The notes: a model not told the origin generated them from the sequence alone. Shown: positions 9,036 through 18,076, counted from the stretch's first letter. The stretch is DNA of 45,513 nt from Rikenellaceae bacterium (GCA_017415005.1 JAFQJK010000015.1:104084-149596), one strand, 5' to 3'. A program made the numbers and translations.

Positions 9036-10601
9036 TCAGGCCATGATGTAGTGCTGGGCCAGGGAGGTGAACTGTGCCACCTGGTCGTCGATCCAGGCCT
9101 GGTCCTTGCCGAGCTCGGAGGCGATGATCCGGGCTACGGCCGGGGCGGCTTTGACGGCTTCGCGCGCATCGAGGAAGAGCAGGCGCACGCGCCGGGCCAG
9201 TACGTCCTCGACGTCGCGGGCCATCTCTTCGCGCACGGCCCAGACCACCTCGGCGGCCGTGTAGTCATACTTGTCGGAGAGCTTTGCGCCCAGTCCGGGG
9301 TCGGCCTCGATCAGCGCGAGGATCTTGTCGCGGTCGCTGCCGTATATATACAGGTGGTCGTGCAGATCGGGGTTCTTGCGGTAGCCGTGGATGCGGAACT
9401 TTTTGGTCACGCACTTGCGCGGCGGGAGCTGTCCGAGTTTGATGGCCCGGTCGATGGTGTCCTCGGCCATCAGGCGGTAGGAGGTCCACTTGCCGCCGGT
9501 GATCGTGACCATGCCGCTGTCCGATACGATGATCTTGTGGCTGCGCGAGAGCTCCTTGGTGCTCTTGCCCTCGTGCCTGGGTGCCGCGAGCGGTCGCTGG
9601 CCGGCGAACACGGACTCGATGTCGGCATAGGTCGGGGCCGGGTCCATGTAGAGCGACGCGGTGTTGAGAATGAAGTCGACCTCCTCCCTGAGCGGCTTCG
9701 GCTCGATCTCGGGGACCGGGCGCAGGATGTCGGTGGTGCCGACCACCACCTTGTCGTGCCAGGGTACGGCGAACAGCACACGGCCGTCGCTCGTCTTGGG
9801 GACCATCACCGCATAGTCGCTCTGCAGGAATTTCTTGTCCAGCACGATGTGCACGCCCTGGCTCGGGGTGACCATCTTGCGGTGGACGGGCGAGTCGAGC
9901 GACATGATCTCGTCGACCAGGATGCCGCCGGCGTTGATCACGCTCTTGGCCTTGAGCTCGATCCTGCGTCCCGACTCGAGGTCTTCGACCTCGACGCCGC
10001 ACGCCTTGCCCCGCTCGTCGTGGAGGATGGCCGTCACCTTGGCCTTGTTGAGCACGACACCCCCGTTCTCGACGCAGGTCTGGGCCAGGTTGATGGCCAT
10101 GCGCGAATCGTCGAACTGGCCGTCGTGGTAGACCACGCCCCCTTTGAGCCCTTTGCGGACCGAACGGGGCAGGTACTCCATCACTTTCGCCGGTGAGATG
10201 AAGCGGCTGCGGCCGTATCCGAAGCCGAACGAGAGCAGGTCATAGAACGTGAGGCCGCAGAAATAGAGAATGTTGTCCCAATAGCTGTAGTTCGAGATGA
10301 CGAACGCCTGGTCCTTGACCAGATGCGGAGCGTTGGCTTTCATACGCCCCCGCTCGCGCAGCGCCTCGAGCACCAGCATCACGTCGCCCTTCTGCAGGTA
10401 GCGGACGCCGCCGTGCACCAGTTTGGTGCTGCGGCTCGAAGTGCTTTTGGCGAAGTCGGCCATTTCGAGCGCGGCCACGCTATAGCCGCGCGTGGCGGCG
10501 TCGACCGCAATTCCGAGGCCTGTGGCCCCTCCTCCCACGACAACGACATCCCACAGCTTGTCGGGTTCTTCGAGTCGTTTCAGTAAGTCAGTCCGGTTCA
10601 T
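9036..10601 (-). CDS. glpD: Glycerol-3-phosphate dehydrogenase, FAD-dependent
   Basis: Oxidises sn-glycerol-3-phosphate to dihydroxyacetone phosphate and passes electrons from FAD to the quinone pool. The 521-aa protein has the N-terminal dinucleotide fold VVVGGGATGLG (residues 21-31), the family stretch SSRSTKLVHGGVRYLQKGD, a central GTTDI segment, ITGGKWTSYR in the C-terminal FAD part, and a C-terminal helical domain (about 390-521). It is the first gene of the minus-strand glp block, divergent from glpR. Length fits single-subunit GlpD/GlpA; no glpB or glpC is adjacent, so the electron route is either direct membrane association or subunits elsewhere. ATG at 10601 is well placed behind a consensus promoter. 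Confidence 0.93.
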   Translation of the reverse strand: MNRTDLLKRLEEPDKLWDVVVVGGGATGLGIAVDAATRGYSVAALEMADFAKSTSSRSTKLVHGGVRYLQKGDVMLVLEALRERGRMKANAPHLVKDQAFVISNYSYWDNILYFCGLTFYDLLSFGFGYGRSRFISPAKVMEYLPRSVRKGLKGGVVYHDGQFDDSRMAINLAQTCVENGGVVLNKAKVTAILHDERGKACGVEVEDLESGRRIELKAKSVINAGGILVDEIMSLDSPVHRKMVTPSQGVHIVLDKKFLQSDYAVMVPKTSDGRVLFAVPWHDKVVVGTTDILRPVPEIEPKPLREEVDFILNTASLYMDPAPTYADIESVFAGQRPLAAPRHEGKSTKELSRSHKIIVSDSGMVTITGGKWTSYRLMAEDTIDRAIKLGQLPPRKCVTKKFRIHGYRKNPDLHDHLYIYGSDRDKILALIEADPGLGAKLSDKYDYTAAEVVWAVREEMARDVEDVLARRVRLLFLDAREAVKAAPAVARIIASELGKDQAWIDDQVAQFTSLAQHYIMA

Positions 10602-10672
10602 GGTACGATTTGGTTTTGTGTCGGCGTGAATAATTCCGGGTGGTTCCGGGTCTGGACGCGCGGCGGGTTTTG

Positions 10673-10863
10673 GTTTCGAAACTCAGCCTTGCAAGATTTC
10701 GGCCATTGTCTGCGCCCAAAACTACATAAATAAATTTTATTTCAAAACATTTTTAGTTTTATTTCGAAATAAAACGATGATTATGTCTGAATTTTGTATT
10801 TCGAAACGAAATGATTTTGACGTATCGAGAAATTGAGGCCCGGGAAAATGATAAAAACGAAAG
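10673..10863. promoter_or_regulatory. Cluster of TTTCG/CGAAA palindromes, putative GlpR operators
   Basis: Five related sites lie in the 313-bp divergent glpD-glpR gap. GTTTCGAAAC is at 10673-10682. TTTTATTTCAAAAC is at 10735-10748, over the glpD -33 box. The perfect 20-bp palindrome GTTTTATTTCGAAATAAAAC is at 10756-10775. TTTCGAAACGAAAT is at 10799-10812. AAAAACGAAAG is at 10853-10863, just upstream of the glpR promoter. DeoR-family repressors commonly bind repeats with a TTTCG core, and a deoR-family gene is adjacent, so these are probably its operators. The rest of the gap is AT-rich, unlike the surrounding DNA. Confidence 0.65.
10717..10747 (-). promoter_or_regulatory. glpD promoter, Bacteroidetes type
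   Basis: On the minus strand a -33 element TTTTG (10747-10743) is separated by 18 bp from a -7 element TAGTTTTG (10724-10717), matching TTTG...TAnnTTTG. The predicted transcript starts near 10710 and has a leader of about 110 nt. The -33 box overlaps a half-palindrome related to the glpR operator-like sites. Confidence 0.7.
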
Positions 10864-10885
10864 GTGATTTTCCCGATAATTTTGT

Positions 10886-10893
10886 TATGTTTG
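10886..10893 (+). promoter_or_regulatory. glpR -7 promoter element
   Basis: TATGTTTG matches TAnnTTTG exactly, 21 bp before the glpR ATG. A -33 box is not clear. The last CGAAA site of the operator cluster ends about 23 bp upstream, consistent with autoregulation. Confidence 0.55.
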
Positions 10894-10914
10894 TAAAGTA
10901 AAAACCCGAAAACG

Positions 10915-11706
10915 ATGGCAATGACCGATTCCCAGACCCTGAACCAGGGCGAAAGGCACCAGTATATCCTCAATGCGCTGCATGAGCGCGGCTCCGTGGC
11001 GGTGGCCGAACTGGCCGGGGAGCTGAAAGTGTCGGAGGTTACGATCCGAAAGGACCTGTCGATGCTCGAACAGCAGAAGAAGCTCTACCGCGCGCACGGA
11101 TCGGCGATTCTGATCAGTCCGTACATCAGCGACCGGCATGTCAGCGAGAAGGAGAAGCAGAGCGTGCCCGAGAAGCGGGCCATCGGCGTAGAGGCGGCCC
11201 GGCTGATCGCGCCCAACGACTCGATCGTCATTGCGTCGGGGACGACGATGCTCTACTTTGCCCGCGAGATCCATCCCGCGGAGCCGCTGACGGTGATCAC
11301 CTCGTCGGTGCAGGTCACCTCGATCCTGTCGCAGGAGAGCCGGGTCGAGGTCTACCAGCTCGGCGGCTTCGTGCGGCGGAGCTCGGTGTCGGTGGCCGGC
11401 AACTATGCCGAGGAGATGCTGCGGAGCTTCCATTGCAGCAAGCTGTTTATCGGCGTCGACGGGATCGACCCCGGTTTCGGGCTGACGACGACCAATGTCA
11501 TGGAGGCGAGCGTCAACCGCGCGATGATCGACGCGGCGCAGAAGGTGGTCGTGCTGGCCGACAGCTCGAAGTTCGGGCGCCGGGGCTTCAGCCGTATCTG
11601 CGGGCTGGACGCCGTCGACGAGATCATCACCGACAGCGGCATTGCGCAGCACACGCTGCAACAGCTCGCCGACCGCGGCGTGACCGTGCGGGTGGTCGAA
11701 ATCTGA
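10915..11706 (+). CDS. glpR: DeoR-family transcriptional regulator, glp repressor
   Basis: 263-aa DeoR-family regulator. Residues about 13-68 form the winged HTH (GSVAVAELAGELKVSEVTIRKDLSMLE); residues about 85-250 are the sugar-phosphate-sensing domain with SIVIASGTTML and DSSKFGRRGF, the phosphate-binding region of the family. It is divergent from glpD-glpT-glpQ-porin and its promoter region carries several TTTCG palindromes, so the likely effector is glycerol-3-phosphate and the targets are both flanking units. ATG at 10915 or 10921 are both possible. A regulator of another sugar phosphate is the alternative, but context argues for GlpR. Confidence 0.88.
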   Translation: MAMTDSQTLNQGERHQYILNALHERGSVAVAELAGELKVSEVTIRKDLSMLEQQKKLYRAHGSAILISPYISDRHVSEKEKQSVPEKRAIGVEAARLIAPNDSIVIASGTTMLYFAREIHPAEPLTVITSSVQVTSILSQESRVEVYQLGGFVRRSSVSVAGNYAEEMLRSFHCSKLFIGVDGIDPGFGLTTTNVMEASVNRAMIDAAQKVVVLADSSKFGRRGFSRICGLDAVDEIITDSGIAQHTLQQLADRGVTVRVVEI

Positions 11707-12071
11707 GAAACAGACCGGATGGGGCATATCTCCGGACGGCTCCTGCGTGGGGCTGTCGGGGATGGCATGTGCCTGTCCGCGGCTGTCGGCCGCATATGGC
11801 CCGGCGGCACACCGGGCCGGTGCGGGGGCGGGGCTTCGGCGCGCTCGGGTGCCTTTGCCGGGGAGGGGCCGTGTGTTTTGGGATTTGGTAAATAATATCT
11901 ATTTTGTAGGGGTAATTCGTGGGGTTGTGATCGGAATGCGGGCCTGCACGGTGTTATGCCTGTGGGCGGCAGCGTGTTGCGCATGTGTCGGGCGGTACGG
12001 GTATCCGGCCGGATCCGACGCGGGCGCTGTCGGGGTCCGGAGCGTGGCCCTGCCATTAAAAACGAAATCCA
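11707..12071 (+). other. Non-coding gap between glpR and GH38-like gene
   Basis: The first 170 bp is G+C-rich with no believable gene. A short AT-rich patch holds a possible promoter: TTTG at 11877-11880, a 19-bp spacer, then TATTTTG at 11900-11906, one base short of the consensus -7. It would give a leader of about 160 nt for the following gene. A GGCCCGG/CCGGGCC stem near 11797-11817 lacks a T-run. Confidence 0.45.
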
Positions 12072-14621
12072 ATGAGGCGTAAGATCAACGCATGGCTGGC
12101 CGGCACGCTGCTGCTGGCCGGAATCCTGGCAAACGGTTGCAGCGGCGGTGCTGACACGACCGCAGAGAATATCGAGGGTAGGGATACGCTCGGTTTCAAA
12201 TATATCGACATCGTGCATATCACGCACACCGATTACGGGTATACCGACCATGCGCTCGTGGCCGTCGACCTGCACAAGCGGTTCATCGACGTGGCGCTCG
12301 ACCTGGCGTTGCAGACGCAGGACGAGGCTCCGGAGAACCGCTTCGTCTGGACCGTCGAGGCGCTCGACCCGTTCCAGGCGTGGTGGAACGAGGCTTCCGG
12401 TAGCCGCCGGCGCGATATGCTGCGGATGATCGGGCGCCGTCAGATCGGCATCAACGCCATGCCGTTCCATATCCACCCTTATGCCGGTGCCGAACAGTGG
12501 GATGCGATGTTCGACTGGGTGCCGGAGGAGCTCCGCTCGCAGCTCGACATCGAGGTGGGGATGCAGCACGACGTGAACGGCTTTCCCCGCGCGGCGGCCA
12601 TGCGGCTGCTCGACCGTGACGTGCGCTATATCTGGATGGGGATCAACCCCCACTGGGGCGGCTCGCCCGTCGAACAGCCCGGGGCGTTCTGGTGGCGGAT
12701 GCCCGACGACCGGCGGATGCTCGTCTGGTCGGGCTATCCCTACTGGCAGGGCTACCTGTTCTTTGCCGATCGCGAATGGCGGCTCCAGCAGCGCGAGTAT
12801 GCCAATACGCAGACCTCGTGGCCGCGTAACGGCAATATCCTGCTGACCGACACGGCATCGATGCGCGCGGCGCACGAGGTCTGCCTCAGGCGGCTGCAGG
12901 ACCTGCGCGACAAGGGCTACGACTATCCGTTCCTGACGCTTACGTTCACCAACGAATGGCGGTGTGACAACGACGGGCCGATGCCCCAGCTGCTCGCCTT
13001 CATCAAGCAGTGGAACGCCTTGGGGCTCAAGCCCGTGCTGCGCATGAAGACGGCGGCCGACGCGATGCGCAATATCGAGGCCGAGGCGGGCGACCGCCTG
13101 CCGACCTGCGAGGGCGAGTGGCAGGACTGGTGGGCCTTCGGCGGCGCGGCGATGCCGCGCGAGATGGAGGTGGCGCGCCGGGCCGTCTACCACACCAAGG
13201 CGATCCAGTCGCCCGTGTGGGGCGGACTGAACGACGGAGCGAAGGCCGAGCTGAAGGATATCAACCGCCTGCTGTGCCGCTACTTCGAGCACACCTACGG
13301 CTCGAACGAGACCTCCGAGTTCCCGTACAGCCTCTATACTCAGGGGCAGCTCAACGAGAAGAACAGCTTTGCCTACCGGCCGTGGGAGCGGGGCAAGTAC
13401 CTGCTCGCGCAGCTGGCCCGCCATAAGTTCACCGGCATGGACGAAGGGCTGTATGTGGTCAACGCGGCCGGCGCCCCGTATACGGGCTGGGTCAAGCTCG
13501 ATGTCGTGGGTTTCCGTGAGACCGATTACAAGTCGGTGCGCAACGTCGCCACGGGCGAGCGCTACCCGCTCTTCAAGGAGGGCGACTACGTGTGGCGCTG
13601 GGTGGTCGACGAGAACCTCAATACGAGCCGCGAGGCGGTGCCCGGCGGGACCGAGGCGTGGTTCTGGGTGACCGGCATGCCGGCCGACTCGTATGTGCGG
13701 TATGCGCTGGATACGGCGGCGGCCGAGGCGTCGCATGTGGCGGAGCGCCTGCCCGAGCTCGCGTTCGACCGCAACGGCTGGGTGGCCTCGGCCCGCTGGC
13801 CGGGGATGGACGAGCCGCTGTTCATCGAGGGGCTGGCCGACTTTATGGTGGTCCGCCTGAACGATATGGACCGCTGGTCGCAGGGCGATATTTATATCCA
13901 CATGGACGACGCGCAGCGCGCGGCCCGGTTCGGCGCGATCACCGAGACCGACTGGGCGCGTCCCAAGGGTAAGGCCCGGGTGCGCGAGACTCCCTACTCG
14001 TGGATCGTCTCGCAGGACATGGAGCATCCGCGGGTGCGCAACATGAGCCGCCAAGTCGAGATCTTCAAGGAGGTGCCCCGGGCGCGGGTCAATATCTTCT
14101 TCGACCGTATCTCGTCGATCGCCCCCGAGGTGTTCTACGCCCGTTTCCCGCTGCCGGCCGGATGTACGCAGCCGGTGGCGGCCAACGGCGGGGTGCCCTG
14201 CGCGCTGTACAAGGACCAGATCCCCAACTCGTGCAAGGACTTTTTCGTGGTCGACAGCTGGGTGAAGTACGACGCCGAGGACGGTACGCGCATCTGGTCG
14301 TCGGGCGACGTGCCGATCGTGAGCTTCGGCGGTCACCAGATGGGCCGGCGGCTGCAGGAGGCCCCGGCCGGTGTCAATGAGCTCTACGGCATGCTCTACA
14401 ATAACCTGTGGGTCGTGAACTTCTGCGTCGACTCGCCCGGCGAGATGAGCTTCGACTTTGACCTGACGTTCGACGGCGGCAGACCCTCGGTCGAGCGGAT
14501 CGGGCAGATGACCGACGCGTACTATATGCCGATGCCGATCGTCAATAATCCCGCCGCGCGCGAGGATCCCGTGGTCGATAAATACCTCAACACGCCGCAG
14601 CGACTGACCGGCAGCTACTGA
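12072..14621 (+). CDS. GH38-like (DUF5054-type) glycoside hydrolase lipoprotein
   Basis: 849-aa predicted lipoprotein: basic N-terminus, hydrophobic core and lipobox ending LANGC (Cys23). The mature start holds IVHITHTDYGYTDH (residues 47-60), which resembles the H-x-H-x-D metal/substrate motif opening the GH38 (alpha-mannosidase) barrel, with His52 and Asp54. GMQHDVNGFP follows, whose Asp167 sits where GH38 enzymes carry the nucleophile (compare the W-x-x-D-x-F-G pattern). This layout fits what I recall of the DUF5054 group. C-terminal residues from about 560 on look like beta-rich domains. No polysaccharide-utilisation genes flank it. Activity and substrate are unproven; GH38-type retaining hydrolysis of host or dietary glycans is an inference. 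Confidence 0.7.
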   Translation: MRRKINAWLAGTLLLAGILANGCSGGADTTAENIEGRDTLGFKYIDIVHITHTDYGYTDHALVAVDLHKRFIDVALDLALQTQDEAPENRFVWTVEALDPFQAWWNEASGSRRRDMLRMIGRRQIGINAMPFHIHPYAGAEQWDAMFDWVPEELRSQLDIEVGMQHDVNGFPRAAAMRLLDRDVRYIWMGINPHWGGSPVEQPGAFWWRMPDDRRMLVWSGYPYWQGYLFFADREWRLQQREYANTQTSWPRNGNILLTDTASMRAAHEVCLRRLQDLRDKGYDYPFLTLTFTNEWRCDNDGPMPQLLAFIKQWNALGLKPVLRMKTAADAMRNIEAEAGDRLPTCEGEWQDWWAFGGAAMPREMEVARRAVYHTKAIQSPVWGGLNDGAKAELKDINRLLCRYFEHTYGSNETSEFPYSLYTQGQLNEKNSFAYRPWERGKYLLAQLARHKFTGMDEGLYVVNAAGAPYTGWVKLDVVGFRETDYKSVRNVATGERYPLFKEGDYVWRWVVDENLNTSREAVPGGTEAWFWVTGMPADSYVRYALDTAAAEASHVAERLPELAFDRNGWVASARWPGMDEPLFIEGLADFMVVRLNDMDRWSQGDIYIHMDDAQRAARFGAITETDWARPKGKARVRETPYSWIVSQDMEHPRVRNMSRQVEIFKEVPRARVNIFFDRISSIAPEVFYARFPLPAGCTQPVAANGGVPCALYKDQIPNSCKDFFVVDSWVKYDAEDGTRIWSSGDVPIVSFGGHQMGRRLQEAPAGVNELYGMLYNNLWVVNFCVDSPGEMSFDFDLTFDGGRPSVERIGQMTDAYYMPMPIVNNPAAREDPVVDKYLNTPQRLTGSY

Positions 14622-14658
14622 GGCCGGGGCCGCGCGGGCGGAACGGCGGGCGGTGCGG

Positions 14659-15207
14659 TCACTCCTGTCCGCCGGCGCTGATCACGCGGTCCATGCAGAC
14701 GTCGTGCGGCTCGCAGGCGACGGCCTCGCAGAGCTGGTGGCCGAGGCAGACGCCGACCTTATAGGCTCTCAGACGGGGCAGCAGGCGGTCGTAGTAGCCC
14801 CTGCCGCGCCCCAGGCGGTTGCCTGCGGCGTCGAAGCCCACGCCGGGCACGACCGCCAGGTCGATTGCGTCGAGGTCGGTGAACGGCGTCCCTGCCGGCT
14901 CGAGGATGCCGAAAGCGCCGGGGCGCAGCGACGCGGGCCCCGTGTACTCCCTCAGTTCGAGCTCGTCGCCGGCGACCACCGGCAGGACGATCCGCTTGCG
15001 GCCGAGCCAGCGCCCGGCCAGCGGCCGTACGTCGGCCTCGTCGGGCAGCGGCCAGTAGAGCAGTACGGTCCGGGCCGCGGCAAACGCGTCGAGTGCCTCG
15101 ACCTGCCGTACGATCGAGGCCGATGCCGCCTCGCGCCGCGCCTTGCCGACGCTGCGTCCCGCCTCGCGGATGCGGCGGCGGAGCTCCTGTTTTGATAGCG
15201 TTTCCAT
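14659..15207 (-). CDS. 5-formyltetrahydrofolate cyclo-ligase
   Basis: Converts 5-formyl-THF to 5,10-methenyl-THF using ATP. The 182-aa length is normal for the family (YgfA/MTHFS). The conserved C-terminal motif is complete: VVPGVGFDAAGNRLGRGRGY followed by YDRLL; the N-terminal KQELRRRIREA and a mid-protein LPVV also fit. It ends 38 bp from the end of the convergent GH38-like gene and diverges from sdhC. A perfect 20-bp palindrome lies 9 bp upstream of the start codon. Confident assignment. Confidence 0.93.
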   Translation of the reverse strand: METLSKQELRRRIREAGRSVGKARREAASASIVRQVEALDAFAAARTVLLYWPLPDEADVRPLAGRWLGRKRIVLPVVAGDELELREYTGPASLRPGAFGILEPAGTPFTDLDAIDLAVVPGVGFDAAGNRLGRGRGYYDRLLPRLRAYKVGVCLGHQLCEAVACEPHDVCMDRVISAGGQE

Positions 15208-15215
15208 CGTGATCG

Positions 15216-15235
15216 GGGTTTCCGGCCGGAAACCC
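15216..15235. repeat. Perfect 20-bp palindrome in the folate-ligase/sdhC divergent region
   Basis: GGGTTTCCGGCCGGAAACCC reads the same on both strands. It lies 9 bp upstream of the cyclo-ligase ATG on the minus strand, so in that mRNA it would form an 8-bp hairpin with a GGCC loop beside the ribosome binding region. It could equally be a protein-binding site. Confidence 0.6.
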
Positions 15236-15279
15236 GGCCGGATCGTGCTGAAATTTTTTGTGATAAATCGGTAAAAAGA

Positions 15280-15310
15280 TTGTTATTTAACAAACAATCG
15301 GATAACTTTG
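15280..15310 (+). promoter_or_regulatory. sdh/frd operon promoter
   Basis: A -33 TTG (15280-15282), a 20-bp spacer and a perfect -7 TAACTTTG (15303-15310) precede sdhC by about 72 bp. The surrounding 70 bp is AT-rich, as expected for a strong Bacteroidetes promoter. Confidence 0.75.
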
Positions 15311-15382
15311 TGGCTCTTAATTTCTGTGGGGTAAGCCGTACAAACTTAACTAATAAACCACACAAAATAAAATTTCATTTCT

Positions 15383-16087
15383 ATGAGCAATCTGTTCACA
15401 TCTTCGATCGGAAAGAAGCTGATCATGAGCATCACCGGCCTGTTCCTGGTGTTGTTCCTGCTGTTCCACATGTGCATGAACCTCGTGGCGATCTTCTCGC
15501 AGGAGGCTTATAACATGATCTGCGCCTTTCTGGGTGCCAACTGGTATGCCCTGGCAGCCACCGTCGTACTGGCGGCCGGCGCCGTGATCCACATCATCTA
15601 CGCGTTCATCCTCACGATCCTCAACCGCCGGGCGCGCGGCAAGCAGCGCTATGCCGTCGAGGCGACGCCCAAAGGGGTCGAGTGGGCTTCGCAGAACATG
15701 TTCGTGCTGGGCCTGATCATCGTCGTGGGCCTCGTCCTGCACCTGTGGAACTTCTGGTACAACATGCAGTTCGTCGAGCTGGCTTACAGCCATGCCGAGA
15801 TCGAGGCGCTCGGCCTCGAGCCGACCAACGGCGCCGCGCTGATCGCCGGCCTGTTCAGCAACCCGGTCTACTGCATCGTCTACCTCGTCTGGCTGGCCGC
15901 GCTGTGGTTCCACCTCACGCACGGTTTCTGGAGCGCGTTCCAGACCATCGGTTGGGACAACCAGATCTGGCGTCCGCGCGTGATGTGCATCTCGAATATC
16001 GTCGCTACGATCATCTTCCTGGGCTTTGCCGCTGTCGTGGTCTATTTCTACGCGATCAGCCTCTGCCCGGGCGGCGTATGCTACTAA
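15383..16087 (+). CDS. sdhC: Succinate dehydrogenase/fumarate reductase cytochrome b subunit
   Basis: Membrane anchor of the quinone-linked fumarate reductase/succinate dehydrogenase, 234 aa, cytochrome b558 type. Five hydrophobic helices are visible, with candidate haem-ligand histidines in FLLFHMCMNL, AVIHIIYAF, LVLHLWNF and WFHLTHGFW. A single long anchor instead of SdhC plus SdhD is typical of this diheme class (as in Wolinella and Bacteroides). It is the first gene of a three-gene operon, followed 45 bp later by the flavoprotein. In an anaerobe it would take electrons from menaquinol for fumarate reduction. Confidence 0.94.
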   Translation: MSNLFTSSIGKKLIMSITGLFLVLFLLFHMCMNLVAIFSQEAYNMICAFLGANWYALAATVVLAAGAVIHIIYAFILTILNRRARGKQRYAVEATPKGVEWASQNMFVLGLIIVVGLVLHLWNFWYNMQFVELAYSHAEIEALGLEPTNGAALIAGLFSNPVYCIVYLVWLAALWFHLTHGFWSAFQTIGWDNQIWRPRVMCISNIVATIIFLGFAAVVVYFYAISLCPGGVCY

Positions 16088-16132
16088 CCAACCGGTAACC
16101 CAAGTTTTTTAACAGACGAAATCATTGAAGTT

Positions 16133-18076
16133 ATGACTAAGATAGATTCACGCATTCCCGCCGGCCCGCTGGCCGAGAAGTGGAGCAAACACAAAGCCGA
16201 CATCAAAGTGGTCAGCCCGGCCAACAAGCGTAAGCTCGACATCATCGTAATCGGTACCGGCCTGGGCGGCGCATCGGCCGCTGCCTCGCTGGGCGAGCTG
16301 GGCTACAATGTCAAGATATTCTGCATCTCCGATTCGCCGCGCCGCGCGCACAGTATCGCCGCGCAGGGCGGTATCAACGCAGCCAAGAACTACCAGAACG
16401 ACAACGACTCGGTATACCGCCTGTTCTACGATACGATCAAGGGCGGCGACTACCGTGCCCGCGAGGCCAACGTATACCGCCTGGCCGAGGTGGCCAACGA
16501 CATCATCGACCAGTGCGTCGGCCAGGGCGTCCCGTTCGCCCGCGAGTACGGCGGACTGCTCGACAACCGCTCGTTCGGCGGCGCGCAGGTGAGCCGTACG
16601 TTCTACGCCCGCGGCCAGACCGGACAGCAGCTGCTGCTCGGCGCCTACGCCTCGCTCAACCGCCAGATCGCCAAGGGTACCGTGAAGAGCTACAACCGTC
16701 ACGAGATGCTCGACCTGGTGATGATCGACGGCAAGGCCCGCGGTATCGTGGCCCGCAACCTGATCACCGGCGAGATCGAACGCTTCGGCGCGCATGCCGT
16801 GGTGATCGCCTCGGGCGGCTACGGCAACGTCTTCTTCCTGTCGACCAACGCGATGAACTCGAACGGATCGGCCGCATGGCAGTGCTACAAGAAGGGCGCC
16901 TTCTTTGCCAACCCCTGTTTCACGCAGATCCACCCGACCTGTATCCCGGTGCACGGTACGCAGCAGTCGAAGCTGACGCTGATGTCGGAGTCGCTGCGTA
17001 ACGACGGCCGCATCTGGGTGCCGAAGAAGAAGGAGGATGTGGAGGCGATCCGCGCCAAGCGGAAAAAACCGTCGGAGATCGCCGAGGAGGACCGCGACTA
17101 CTACCTCGAGCGCCGCTACCCGGCCTTCGGTAACCTCGTGCCGCGCGACGTGGCCTCGCGTGCCGCCAAGGAGCGTTGCGATGCGGGCTTCGGCGTCAAC
17201 GATACCGGACTGGCCGTGTTCCTCGACTTCAAGACGGCCATCGACCGTCTGGGCGAGGATGTGATCCGCCAGCGCTACGGCAACCTGTTCCAGATGTACG
17301 AGAAGATCACCGACGTCAACCCGTACCACGAGCCGATGCAGATCTATCCCGCCGTGCACTACACGATGGGCGGTATCTGGGTCGACTACAACCTGATGAC
17401 CACGATCCCCGGCCTGTACGCCATCGGCGAGGCCAACTTCTCGGACCACGGTGCCAACCGTCTCGGCGCCTCGGCGCTGATGCAGGGCCTGGCCGACGGT
17501 TACTTCGTGCTGCCCTATACGATCGGCGACTACCTCTCGCACGAGATCCAGAGCCCGAAGGTCGATACCAACGCGCCCGAGTTCGCCGAGGCCGAGAAGG
17601 GTGTGAAGGAGAAGATTGCCAAGCTGTTCTCGATCAAGGGCAAGCAGTCGGTCGACGATATCCACAAGAAGCTCGGCCACATCATGTGGGAGAACGTGGG
17701 CATGGCCCGTTCGCAGGAGAGCCTCGAGAAGGCGATCACCGAGATCAAGGCGCTGCGCGAGGAGTTCTGGCGCGATGTCAAGGTGGCCGGTACCAACGGC
17801 GAGTTCAACCAGGAGCTGGAGAAGGCGCTGCGTCTGGCCGACTTCCTCGAGCTGGGCGAGCTGATGGCCCGCGACGCGCTGAACCGTCGCGAGTCGTGCG
17901 GCGGCCACTTCCGCGTCGAGTTCCAGACCCCCGAAGGCGAGGCGCTGCGCGACGACGAGCACTACGCCTATGTCTCGATCTGGGAGTACGAGGGCCCCGA
18001 CAAGGAGCCGGTTATGCACAAGGAGGAGCTCAAATTCGAGGTCGTTCACCTGGCTCAGCGTAACTACAAGGACTAA
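16133..18076 (+). CDS. sdhA: Fumarate reductase/succinate dehydrogenase flavoprotein subunit
   Basis: Catalytic subunit of 647 aa carrying FAD and interconverting fumarate and succinate. It shows the dinucleotide fold [20 protein letters not shown] (residues 39-58), the flavinylation site [15 protein letters not shown] with covalent-FAD His73, the active-site region HPTCIP, and near residue 440 [14 protein letters not shown], which binds the FAD pyrophosphate. The length is slightly above E. coli SdhA (588) and matches the b558-associated class. It lies between sdhC and sdhB in one operon, so a single promoter upstream of sdhC probably drives all three. Direction of the reaction in vivo is inferred, not shown. 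Confidence 0.95.
   Translation: MTKIDSRIPAGPLAEKWSKHKADIKVVSPANKRKLDIIVIGTGLGGASAAASLGELGYNVKIFCISDSPRRAHSIAAQGGINAAKNYQNDNDSVYRLFYDTIKGGDYRAREANVYRLAEVANDIIDQCVGQGVPFAREYGGLLDNRSFGGAQVSRTFYARGQTGQQLLLGAYASLNRQIAKGTVKSYNRHEMLDLVMIDGKARGIVARNLITGEIERFGAHAVVIASGGYGNVFFLSTNAMNSNGSAAWQCYKKGAFFANPCFTQIHPTCIPVHGTQQSKLTLMSESLRNDGRIWVPKKKEDVEAIRAKRKKPSEIAEEDRDYYLERRYPAFGNLVPRDVASRAAKERCDAGFGVNDTGLAVFLDFKTAIDRLGEDVIRQRYGNLFQMYEKITDVNPYHEPMQIYPAVHYTMGGIWVDYNLMTTIPGLYAIGEANFSDHGANRLGASALMQGLADGYFVLPYTIGDYLSHEIQSPKVDTNAPEFAEAEKGVKEKIAKLFSIKGKQSVDDIHKKLGHIMWENVGMARSQESLEKAITEIKALREEFWRDVKVAGTNGEFNQELEKALRLADFLELGELMARDALNRRESCGGHFRVEFQTPEGEALRDDEHYAYVSIWEYEGPDKEPVMHKEELKFEVVHLAQRNYKD

Noticed and set aside
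11747-12082. 111-codon plus-strand frame between glpR and the GH38-like gene
   Set aside because: Overlaps the next gene's start, has Arg/Ala/Gly-biased composition and no family features; it contains the likely promoter.
11403-14336. 977-codon open frame on the minus strand opposite glpR and the GH38-like gene
   Set aside because: It is antisense to two well-supported genes, rich in Arg/His/Leu/Val with no family motif, and explained by G+C-rich third codon positions. Similar long antisense frames lie opposite the LTA-synthase-like gene (20887-23874), nrdJ (24580-27144) and sdhA (16148-18121).
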